This document shows, piece after piece, positions 1 to 6,165 of a stretch of DNA of 32,980 nt. This DNA comes from Candidatus Cryosericum hinesii. Its GTDB lineage: Bacteria; Caldisericota; Caldisericia; Cryosericales; Cryosericaceae. The notes under the pieces are model-generated. The model saw only the letters and a program-made list of their open reading frames with translations. It was not told the DNA's origin and did no database searches. Made by a program: the position numbers and the translations under genes. The stretch lies in the NCBI RefSeq assembly GCF_003570985.1, contig NZ_QXIW01000032.1, forward strand, positions 10,981-43,960. The letters run 5' to 3'. Every line of letters begins with the position of its first letter. Position 1 is the stretch's first letter.

Positions 1-1
1 T

Positions 2-373
2 ATTGATGAGTACCTCCGTGGTGCTGCCGACAGTATCGGGGCCAATCGTGTGGGGGTTTACGGCAGTTATACTGTTGTAGAGCGATGCTTCACGAATGGC
101 TCAGCGCGGTTCTTCTGGCAAACGTATGCGTGGTCGGCCGGGAAGATTTCAACTCATACCCACATTCTCCAATATAGTAATGGCCAGACGGTTGGTGGCG
201 CATCCGTGGATCTGAACGAATCGAAGCAGGCCGACTTCGGAGCCTGGGGGATTCCTGCCCTCGTCCCTGCTCCAGCCCCGGTACCGGCGCCCGTGGTTCA
301 GCCCGCAACTAGGCTCTCTGTGGCACAGCAATGGGCAATCGACCAGGGCATCATGACCCCTCCCGTAGATTAG
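2..373 (+). CDS. DUF1906 (Rv2525c-like glycoside-hydrolase-like) protein, 3' end only
   Basis: The frame is open from the first complete codon of the window, so the 5' end lies outside. The readable 123 residues show the end of a DUF1906 domain. The segments GVYGSYTVVERC, FFWQTYAWSAGK, ILQYSNG and VDLNESKQADFGAWG match the late strands and the conserved W/D/N positions of that family, a TIM-barrel fold related to glycoside hydrolases and usually found on exported proteins. A proline/alanine/valine linker (about PALVPAPAPVPAPVVQP) follows. After it comes a short tail, VAQQWAIDQGIMTPPVD, that looks like the start of a small helical repeat. The frame stops at an amber TAG, but sensible protein sequence continues beyond it (see next feature). 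The domain call is firm. The substrate and whether the product is intact are unknown. Confidence 0.75.
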   Translation: MDEYLRGAADSIGANRVGVYGSYTVVERCFTNGSARFFWQTYAWSAGKISTHTHILQYSNGQTVGGASVDLNESKQADFGAWGIPALVPAPAPVPAPVVQPATRLSVAQQWAIDQGIMTPPVD

Positions 374-436
374 GACGGGCAAGTAGATTACAACATTTTG
401 GCTTGGGCGCTTATGAAGGCCCGCGGGAAGATGTAA
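374..436 (+). other. In-frame continuation of the DUF1906 gene after an amber codon
   Basis: After the TAG at 371-373 the same frame runs for 20 more codons to a TAA at 434-436. It reads DGQVDYNILAWALMKARGKM. Together with the residues before the stop this makes a coherent helical tail (QGIMTPPVD, stop, DGQVDYNILAWAL), so the original stop was probably the TAA. The amber codon is either a recent nonsense mutation trimming 21 residues or a read-through site. Other genes here end in TAG (for example the WlbA-like gene), so UAG is an ordinary stop in this genome. Confidence 0.55.
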
Positions 437-442
437 AAGCCT

Positions 443-580
443 TTGGGGGGAGCCGTCATTCCCGCTGAACTCCGTCATTCCCACCGGGCTTCGTCCTTCC
501 CAATGAACTCCGTCATTCCCGCCGAACTCCGTCATTCCCGCGAAGGCGGGAATCCATCCTTTGTCCTTGCCAATGTACCA
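443..580 (+). repeat. Mosaic short palindromic repeat cluster A
   Basis: This gap holds three close copies of GAACTCCGTCATTCCC, at 467-482, 505-520 and 524-539. The last runs into a perfect hairpin at 534-553, with arms ATTCCCGC and GCGGGAAT around a GAAG loop. The tail GGAATCCATCC followed by AATGTACCA recurs in the other repeat clusters of this window. The family resembles REP-type intergenic repeats. No gene is visible between 437 and 652. Confidence 0.75.
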
Positions 581-652
581 ATGGGCACCTAATTACCAGC
601 TGACCCCATATCGCCGTTTCGATAGCTGACACCGAACGTGAGGAGGAAGATA

Positions 653-1137
653 ATGCCGAACAAGCGGAGACATGACCTGATAGAACAAGACAAGAATTCC
701 TCGCCGATTGCCGGCGCTCGTGGTGGCGAGATCATCCTGTACAACGCTCCCGATGGTACGGCGAAACTGGATGTGCAGCTTGAACACGACACGGTCTGGT
801 TGAATCTGGATCAGATGGCCACCCTTTTTGAACGAGACAAATCAGTCATATCGCGCCATTTGTGAAAGGTGTTCGCCGATGGCGAGCTTGAGAGAAGTTC
901 AGTTGTTGCAAAAAATGCAACAACTGCCGAGGATTCCTCGGTAGTTCAAGACGAAGGAGGGCGCACAGTGCATCGAACCGTGCGCTTCTATAATCTTGAC
1001 GTTGCCCTCGCAGTCGGCTCGCCGCCCTCGTGGCTACGACACTGTTGATCGCAGAAAGCAAGCCGGATGAAAAAGACGTCATCGTCCGCATCGTGACAAA
1101 CCTGCTCACCGAACGGCCAAAGGGGACAGTCTCATGA
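653..1137 (+). pseudogene. RhuM-family protein, decayed
   Basis: A good Shine-Dalgarno (AGGAGG at 641-646) precedes the ATG at 653. The first 70 codons give a RhuM-type N-terminus: GGEIILYNAPDGTAKLDVQL, then TVWLNLDQMATLFERDKSVI. A TGA at 863-865 interrupts the frame where relatives have Arg after SRHL, so a single CGA to TGA change would explain it. The same frame then continues with KVFADGELERSSVVAKNATT and FYNLDVALAVG, as in RhuM. From about 1021 the matching sequence is in another frame (TTLLIAESKPDEKDVIVRIV) and corresponds to the RhuM C-terminus, so a large central portion is deleted. Full-length relatives are about 330 residues. RhuM proteins are of uncertain function and travel with accessory DNA. 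Confidence 0.75.
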
Positions 1138-1189
1138 CAAGTGACGCAAGAAAGATATCTAGATGTCCTCTAACCAGGCGAGGGGTGCT

Positions 1190-1475
1190 TCTCCGCTAGG
1201 CTTCATCATTCCCCCCCGAGCCTTTCTGTGTAAGGCGAGGGGTGCTTTCGGCGCAGGCGGGAATCCATCCTTGCATCATTGTATGGGTCCCCGCATCCGC
1301 GAGGACGACAAGATAGTTAATCCGTCATTCCCGCTGGACTTCGTCATTCCCCCGAACACTTTTTTCCCATGCGAGGGGCGTTCTGAGGGGTGCTTTCGGC
1401 GAAGGAACGTCATCCCCGAATGTTTCTGTCGGGGACGGGAATCCATCCTTTGTCCTAGCCAATGTACCACTCTGA
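1190..1475 (+). repeat. Mosaic palindromic repeat cluster B
   Basis: The cluster has two copies of the tandem-GA hairpin, at 1214-1242 and 1350-1378. From 1259 it contains a diverged copy of the 117-bp unit that is tandem at 4161-4394. At 1397-1454 it has a 58-nt module identical to 6093-6150, which includes a hairpin with arms TCCCCGA and TCGGGGA. It ends with the GGAATCCATCC and AATGTACCAC boundary motifs. The interval is noncoding. Possible ORFs across it are products of the repeats. Confidence 0.8.
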
Positions 1476-1477
1476 CT

Positions 1478-1499
1478 TATTGAGCAGCGTATCACAAAG
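1478..1499 (+). repeat. Left 22-nt direct repeat flanking the toxin-antitoxin pair
   Basis: This 22-nt stretch, beginning TATTGAGCAGCG and ending ATCACAAAG, recurs with one difference at 2577-2598 in the same orientation. The two copies bracket the HigBA-type pair. Both are preceded by the TGTACCAC motif that ends the palindromic repeat clusters. Confidence 0.65.
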
Positions 1500-1507
1500 G
1501 AGAAGTA

Positions 1508-1846
1508 TCACTCAAGCTTTATAGTAAGCTTCTTCCCACATGCTGCAGCGAATTGAGCAATTGAACGAATGCTGCCAAGATATCCTTCCCGCTCCATACG
1601 AGCAATCTGTGGTTGAGTACGCCCCATTCTAGCTGCAAGATCTGCCTGGGTAAGGCCACAGTCCTTTCTTGCTTTTGCCAAACGAAGCGCGATTTCTGCC
1701 TCTTCCATCGCTGCTTTCATCCTGACAGAACGTACTGGATCGGCGGCAATGGCTTTCTCTGTGTCTCTGCGTAGACGATTGCTAGCCTCGATGACCTCTC
1801 TGGAAACGAGAGGTTCCTCTATTGCTTTCCTCCTCGTAGTACTCAT
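1508..1846 (-). CDS. higA: HigA/XRE-family antitoxin
   Basis: This is a 112-residue protein whose C-terminal half is a Cro/C1-type helix-turn-helix. Roughly residues 60-90 read DCGLTQADLAARMGRTQPQI, followed by ARMEREG and a last helix ending in KKLTIKLE. In HigBA and related type II modules this protein binds the toxin and represses the shared promoter. The N-terminal 50 residues are charged and probably form the toxin-binding arm. The gene lies 6 bp downstream of the toxin gene, in the toxin-first order typical of HigBA. The ATG at 1846 has a purine-rich Shine-Dalgarno (GGAGGTAGGGA) just upstream. The DNA-binding domain is certain; the antitoxin role follows from the neighbour. Confidence 0.87.
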   Translation of the reverse strand: MSTTRRKAIEEPLVSREVIEASNRLRRDTEKAIAADPVRSVRMKAAMEEAEIALRLAKARKDCGLTQADLAARMGRTQPQIARMEREGYLGSIRSIAQFAAACGKKLTIKLE

Positions 1847-1852
1847 CTCTCC

Positions 1853-2191
1853 CTACCTCCACATCCCCTTCTTGAGCTGCACCAACCTCCTGCGTGCCAG
1901 GTTGATCTCCTTAAGTGGCGTCTCTCTCGTCTTCTTGACAAAGGCAACAAGACCATAAATCAGGTTGCCCCCATTCCAGTAATAGTACAAGATACGTGCC
2001 TGTTGGCCATCATCGTGTGCTCGAATCTCGAAGATTCGCTTTTCCTTGTCAACGATGTCTCCTTGTGGAGACACCAAAGTCCCATTCTTTTCAAGTACTT
2101 TGACAAATCCCAACAACTCATCCTGCAATTCCTGCGGAAGTTCCGCTAGTTCACCCTGTGCCGGCGGAATCAGCACAAAAAGCTTCTTCAT
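1853..2191 (-). CDS. higB: HigB/Gp49-like RelE-superfamily toxin
   Basis: This 112-residue basic protein belongs to the phage-derived Gp49-like/HigB family, which are ribosome-dependent mRNA interferases of the RelE fold. Diagnostic stretches are EIRAHDDGQQARILYYYW in the central strands and LIYGLVAFVKKTRETPLKEI, followed by NLARRR, near the C-terminus. The family's usual length is 100-120 residues, so it looks complete. It starts at ATG 2191 with a GGTGGA-type ribosome site and is followed at once by the antitoxin. The pair lies in a repeat-rich stretch and is flanked by the 22-nt direct repeats at 1478 and 2577. Confidence 0.87.
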   Translation of the reverse strand: MKKLFVLIPPAQGELAELPQELQDELLGFVKVLEKNGTLVSPQGDIVDKEKRIFEIRAHDDGQQARILYYYWNGGNLIYGLVAFVKKTRETPLKEINLARRRLVQLKKGMWR

Positions 2192-2404
2192 CCAGTTTCC
2201 ACCATGCCCTCCCGAGACATCCTCCTTGACCTACCGTTCAGAATTACACGAGCAGCCAATCGACAAAGGACATACCAATATTGTTATGACTACCACAGAA
2301 AAGTCAAGGGCCTACACTTGGGAGAGATGACCACCTTCGTCTATCCAGCGTTGATGGGTTTCACCACTGCATGCAGCATACCAATCCGTCTCTGTCCTTG
2401 CCTG

Positions 2405-2567
2405 TGCTCTGTCCTCCCCCCGAGCACTTTTTTCCCATGCCCCCGAGCCTTTTAGTGTAAGGCGAGGGGTGCTTCTGAGGGGTGCTCCTCACGAGTATTT
2501 CTCTGCAATACGAGTGGTGTTCCTCGGCGTAGGCGGGAATCCATCCCTTCATCTCGCCGATGTACCA
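2405..2567 (+). repeat. Mosaic palindromic repeat cluster C
   Basis: A full copy of the tandem-GA hairpin occupies 2441-2469. Directly before it (2418-2439) is only the 5' half of another copy, which suggests that one element inserted into or recombined with another. Further degenerate arms follow. The cluster ends with GGCGGGAATCCATCC and TGTACCACC. The rest of the 2192-2616 gap shows no credible gene. Confidence 0.75.
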
Positions 2568-2576
2568 CCAGGTGCC

Positions 2577-2598
2577 TATTGAGCAGCGCATCACAAAG
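2577..2598 (+). repeat. Right 22-nt direct repeat flanking the toxin-antitoxin pair
   Basis: This is the second copy of the repeat at 1478-1499, with one transition (T to C) in the middle. It lies at the end of repeat cluster C, before the ATPase promoter region. Confidence 0.65.
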
Positions 2599-2616
2599 AC
2601 GAGCCTGATCAAAAAA

Positions 2617-2680
2617 TGGCAAATGGACTTGTCATTTTTATCATAAATATGCCAACTGGACTTGTCATAATTATGGCATT
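2617..2680 (+). promoter_or_regulatory. Candidate operator: direct and inverted repeats at the ATPase promoter
   Basis: Two 19-nt direct repeats containing TGGACTTGTCAT lie at 2617-2635 and 2650-2668, matching at 17 of 19 positions and spaced 33 bp, close to three helical turns. The second overlaps the -35 box. ATGCCA (2649-2654) and TGGCAT (2674-2679) form an inverted pair around the same box. The layout suits a repressor acting on the ATPase gene. This is inference from sequence only. Confidence 0.5.
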
Positions 2681-2690
2681 GCCCTATACT
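2662..2690 (+). promoter_or_regulatory. Sigma-70-type promoter of the AAA/DUF4143 ATPase gene
   Basis: A TTGTCA -35 box (2662-2667) and a TATACT -10 box (2685-2690) are separated by exactly 17 bp. The ATG at 2715 is 25 bp downstream of the -10 box, so the leader is very short. A GGGAGG ribosome site lies at 2704-2709. Confidence 0.75.
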
Positions 2691-2714
2691 CGATTCTAGG
2701 ATCGGGAGGTAGGT

Positions 2715-4085
2715 ATGGATACGAGTGTCTTCTCTATAAGGAACCCTTGGCGTTCTGGGCTCCTGGCCAAGGAACCAGACCGGATTCCACGGCATGAACT
2801 GCAGACTGCACTATCATGGATGGACAGCAGGCACGTCATCACCATCGTCGGACCACGACAGGCAGGAAAATCGACCCTGATGAACATGCTCATTCGTCAT
2901 CTGCTCAGTAGTAGTGCAGTGCCGGCTGCCAATATCTTCTACTTCACCACGGACGATGCCGAGACGGTCACCCTTCTTGCCAACGTCGGTGACTTACTGG
3001 CGTTTCTACGAGGTAACTCGACAGGCAATGGACGGCTTTATCTCTTCATCGACGAGATCCAGCGACTCGGGAGTCCAGGGCTCTTCCTGAAAACACTGTA
3101 CGACTTGGACCTTGACCTCAAGATTGTTGCTTCGGGATCATCTTCACTCGAGATCCGCAGTGCGTCAAAAGAGCACCTGGTCGGGAGGGGCCGCGAATTG
3201 GTTCTGTACCCTCTGTCATTTGGCGATATTGCAGCAAGCAGGATCCCGGGGCTGCGGGCAAGCTCCGCCGACATTGCCCAGATTCAACGCCTGTATGGTA
3301 CTGACCTTGTGCGCACGTTTGAGGAGTGTGCCGTGTGGGGGACTTATCCTGCCGTTGTCACTGCCCCAACCATGGCACAACGACACGACGAGCTGCAGCA
3401 ACTATACCAGAGCTACGTGCTCCGGGACGTGTCGCAGTTCTTTCACATCCAGCACGTCGGAGTCTTCAACAATTTGACCACCTTGCTGGCAGGCAGCGTC
3501 GGCAGTCAGGTACAATGGGAAACGTTAGCCAGAACCACGAAATCAAGCGCTCAGACGATCCATAGCTATGTCGATCTTCTGGAGGGAACCTTTGTCTGCC
3601 GTCAGGTTCTGCCATATACGGGCAACGTCGTGGGATCCATCCGCAGAATGCCAAAAATCTACTTCATAGACTGCGGACTGCGCAACAGTGTCCTCTCCGA
3701 CTTTTCGGCGCTGTCATCGCGCTCCGATCGCGGGCATCTCGTCGAACAGGTCGTGTTTCAGGAGCTTTGCAAGATCCTTGAGCCAACAGACAGACTCTAC
3801 TACTGGCGCATGTACGCTGGCTCACACGAGGTCGATTTTGTCGTCGTCCGAGGGGAGTCGCTTGTTCCCATTGAGATAAAAGACTCAAGCATGAGGAGCC
3901 CTGAGGTTCCCGATGGTATCAGCGATTTCTCCAAAGCCTTCAGGCCCTGGGGCGCCATTGTGATGAACCGTGATTTCGCCGGGGAAGCAACGAGCGGAAA
4001 CACCACCGTCATGTTCGTTCCCACTGCCGCAACCCTCGCCCGGCCAGACCTTTTCAGGGAGCTGCTTACAAAGGCACTCCACTAA
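2715..4085 (+). CDS. AAA-family ATPase with DUF4143 C-terminal domain
   Basis: This 456-residue protein has the full architecture of the DUF4143 ATPases. Walker A is GPRQAGKST (residues 46-54). Walker B is LYLFIDEIQRL, with D113-E114. The sensor-1 strand is VASGSSSLE (about 138-146), followed by the GRGRELVLYPLSF motif typical of the family. The C-terminal domain ends with HEVDFVVV and LVPIEIKDS (D374, E387, K389). These occupy the PD-(D/E)xK-like positions seen in this family, although nuclease activity has not generally been shown for it. Length is normal and no frame damage is visible. The gene stands alone with its own promoter, between repeat clusters. These ATPases are common accessory genes, sometimes linked to toxin-antitoxin or defence functions. 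The function here is unknown. Confidence 0.9.
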   Translation: MDTSVFSIRNPWRSGLLAKEPDRIPRHELQTALSWMDSRHVITIVGPRQAGKSTLMNMLIRHLLSSSAVPAANIFYFTTDDAETVTLLANVGDLLAFLRGNSTGNGRLYLFIDEIQRLGSPGLFLKTLYDLDLDLKIVASGSSSLEIRSASKEHLVGRGRELVLYPLSFGDIAASRIPGLRASSADIAQIQRLYGTDLVRTFEECAVWGTYPAVVTAPTMAQRHDELQQLYQSYVLRDVSQFFHIQHVGVFNNLTTLLAGSVGSQVQWETLARTTKSSAQTIHSYVDLLEGTFVCRQVLPYTGNVVGSIRRMPKIYFIDCGLRNSVLSDFSALSSRSDRGHLVEQVVFQELCKILEPTDRLYYWRMYAGSHEVDFVVVRGESLVPIEIKDSSMRSPEVPDGISDFSKAFRPWGAIVMNRDFAGEATSGNTTVMFVPTAATLARPDLFRELLTKALH

Positions 4086-4096
4086 CCCCACATCCG

Positions 4097-4545
4097 TCAT
4101 TCCCCCGAGTATTTCTGTCTAATGCGAGGGGTGCTCTGAGGGGCGCTCTGCCGCGAAGGCGGGAATCCATCCTTGCATCATTGTATGGGTCCCCGCATCC
4201 GCGAGGACGACAAGATAGTTAGTTCGCCCTTCCCCCGAGCACTTTTTTCCCATGCGAGGGGTGCTTTCGCCGCAGGCGGGAATCCATCCTTGCATCATTG
4301 TATGGGTCCCCGCATCCGCGAGGACGACAAGATAGTTAGTTCGCCCTTCCCCCGAGCACTTTTTTCCCATGCGAGGGGTGCTTTCGGCGGATGCGGGAAT
4401 CCATCCTTGCCACGACGTATGGGTCCCCGCATCCGCGAGGACGACAAGATAGTTAGTCCGTCATCCCCCCCTGAACATTTCTTTTCAATGCCCCCGAGTA
4501 TTTCTTCTTAATGCGAGGGGCGTACTGAGGGGTGCTTTCGCCGCG
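4097..4545 (+). repeat. Palindromic repeat cluster D with a 117-bp tandem array
   Basis: Two nearly identical 117-bp units lie head to tail at 4161-4277 and 4278-4394. A third, truncated unit starts at 4395 and diverges after about 70 bp. Each full unit contains GGGAATCCAT pairing imperfectly with ATGGGTCCCC, a second hairpin around GTCCCCGCATCCGCGAGGAC, and one tandem-GA hairpin. Tandem-GA hairpin copies in the cluster are 4103-4131, 4233-4261, 4350-4378 and 4492-4520. A 5' half-copy lies at about 4466-4490. Because 117 is divisible by 3, open frames appear on both strands, but they encode only the repeat. Confidence 0.88.
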
Positions 4546-4588
4546 CCGAGGACCTGATCAGGCAGTCCTGGAGCGTTTCCCGGCGGAT

Positions 4589-5647
4589 CTATTGACCGAG
4601 CCCGATGCTGCTCATGTCGTCGGTCCTGAGGGCGATCGACAGCTGAGCCATCTTGGCGACGTCCACGATGTCGATCGAGGCACCCTTGGGGCTTCTGCCA
4701 AAGCCGGTGATCGGTGCGGTGATGAACACAATGTCCTTGCTGCGCAGATCTCTCATCGCCAGTGCCTGCGAGTAGATATCGGTGACAGAGAACGCATTGT
4801 CCAAGGTAAGATTTCGAGCTATGGCGTTCACAAGGGCCGCAAAGCGTATCGGGTTGGTCAGAGTCTGCTTGCTCAGTGCTTTGAGCATTAGCGCCTTGAC
4901 GAACGCCTGCTGGCGGCGCCCCCGGGAGATGTCGCCCTTGCTGAGCTGGTACCGCTCGCGGACAAACCCTAGTGCAGCCTCACCGTCAAGGTGGTTCATG
5001 CCCACATGAAACACATAGCCAAACTCGTTGCTAGCCTCCTCGGCGTAGACGTCCACCCCGCCAACCGCATCGGTCATGGCCTTGAAACCTTCGAACCCAA
5101 TGACGGCAACGTGATCAATGGGCACATCGACGAGACTTCGCAGCGTGCGTATGAGCAGCTGCGGCCCCCCGTATGCGTAGCTAGCGTTGATCTTGTCCTT
5201 GCCGCGCCCCGGTACATCGACGTACATGTCACGAGGGAAGTGGACAAGATAGACCTTCTTGTGATCACTGGTGATATGCATCAGGATGATGACGTCAGAG
5301 CGTCCGTTGGCTACAGTGGTATGGCTGTCCGAGCCGATCAGCAGGATGTTCTGGGCTCCCTTGGCCAATGGGACCTCGGCCGACGGAACTGTGGCCGATG
5401 GATCTTTGGTCGTTGGGTCCTCGACAGGTGAAGTCTCGCCCGCGCTGGGGGTCGGCAGCAACACCTCGTGCTTGACGTTTGTCGTGACGGTGTGGTTCAG
5501 CAACGCCCAGTAGACCACGCCGGTCCCGACCGTGAGCACTAGCAGGATCAAGACAATGCTCACAATGATCCGACGGGTGCGGTGCGTCCTGGGAGCAGCA
5601 ACGTTGGCGGACGCCAACGGCGTGAATTCTTTCTGTGTTCGTTTCAC
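4589..5647 (-). CDS. LytR-CpsA-Psr (LCP) family protein
   Basis: LCP enzymes transfer undecaprenyl-phosphate-linked glycopolymers to the cell wall (or in some cases to protein) on the outer face of the membrane. This 352-residue protein has a short basic cytoplasmic start, one membrane helix (about 27-49) and a Pro/Thr-rich linker to about 95. The LCP domain follows: LIGSDS, NGRSDVIILMHI, HFPRDMYVDVPGRGKDKINA (R139-D140, K150, K152), VGGVDVY, and FVRERY with GDISRGRRQQ. These are the conserved Arg/Asp residues that bind pyrophosphate and metal. The start chosen is GTG at 5647; the ribosome site is weak. It lies downstream of the polysaccharide locus on the same strand, separated by a repeat-bearing gap. 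It is a good candidate for attaching that locus's product to the wall. Confidence 0.92.
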   Translation of the reverse strand: MKRTQKEFTPLASANVAAPRTHRTRRIIVSIVLILLVLTVGTGVVYWALLNHTVTTNVKHEVLLPTPSAGETSPVEDPTTKDPSATVPSAEVPLAKGAQNILLIGSDSHTTVANGRSDVIILMHITSDHKKVYLVHFPRDMYVDVPGRGKDKINASYAYGGPQLLIRTLRSLVDVPIDHVAVIGFEGFKAMTDAVGGVDVYAEEASNEFGYVFHVGMNHLDGEAALGFVRERYQLSKGDISRGRRQQAFVKALMLKALSKQTLTNPIRFAALVNAIARNLTLDNAFSVTDIYSQALAMRDLRSKDIVFITAPITGFGRSPKGASIDIVDVAKMAQLSIALRTDDMSSIGLGQ

Positions 5648-5971
5648 GGGCCCTGGGGTCAGGCTGCCAGGAACGCTTCCTGATCCTCGTCAGCAAACCA
5701 ATGAAGATCAGAGCTTCCGCAACGGCGCCAAGCAGCCGCAACAAGATAGCTCACGACAACCATCCGAGTCCAAACGGTGTGTGCTTTCATCTTGACCCCT
5801 TATTCAGTCATGGACTGATGATAGATCCATCTAGCAACGTGCGCAACACTCTCTCTCCCAAGCAGCGGCGAAGGCCTTGAACGCCTTCTTGCAGCTCTCG
5901 TCGAATTCTGCCCACGTCTAAATTATGATAGCACTCTCTCGAGGAATCCCATGCATCGACAGTGACGAGCT
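5648..5971. other. Gap upstream of the LCP gene; possible broken small membrane ORF
   Basis: No intact gene is evident. On the minus strand an ATG at 5790 with an AAGGGG ribosome site opens a 42-codon frame starting MKAHTVWTRMVVVSYL that then loses sense. A +1 shift near 5744 would continue it as LRLLGAVAEALIFIGLLTRI, a good membrane helix, running into the LCP start. It may be a frameshifted small membrane protein, or chance. An AT-rich stretch at about 5925-5940 (minus strand TATCATAAT) could be a -10 region for the LCP gene, without a convincing -35. Confidence 0.3.
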
Positions 5972-6150
5972 CCGTCATTCCCCCCCCCCGAGCATTTCTT
6001 TCCAATGCGAGGGGTGCTCCTCACAAGCATTTCTTTTCAATGCCCCCGAGCCTTTCAGTGTAAGGCGAGGGGTACTTCTGAGTGGCGTTCCTCGGCGAAG
6101 GAACGTCATCCCCGAATGTTTCTGTCGGGGACGGGAATCCATCCTTTGTC
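5972..6150 (+). repeat. Mosaic palindromic repeat cluster E
   Basis: Tandem-GA hairpin copies lie at 5986-6014 and 6044-6072. They are followed at 6093-6150 by the 58-nt module identical to 1397-1454, including the TCCCCGA/TCGGGGA hairpin. The cluster sits just past the stop codon of the 4,6-dehydratase gene, so it lies in the 3' region of the long polysaccharide operon, in antisense orientation to it. Confidence 0.8.
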
Positions 6151-6165
6151 TTCGTCTGTCCTTGC

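Noticed and set aside
4119-4511. Open frames on both strands across the tandem array with internally repeated peptides
   Set aside because: The 117-bp unit is divisible by 3, so any frame free of stops repeats. The peptides translate palindromic repeat DNA and have no start signals.
4161-4520. CRISPR-like array
   Set aside because: Whole 117-bp units are repeated without variable spacers, and no cas genes are present.
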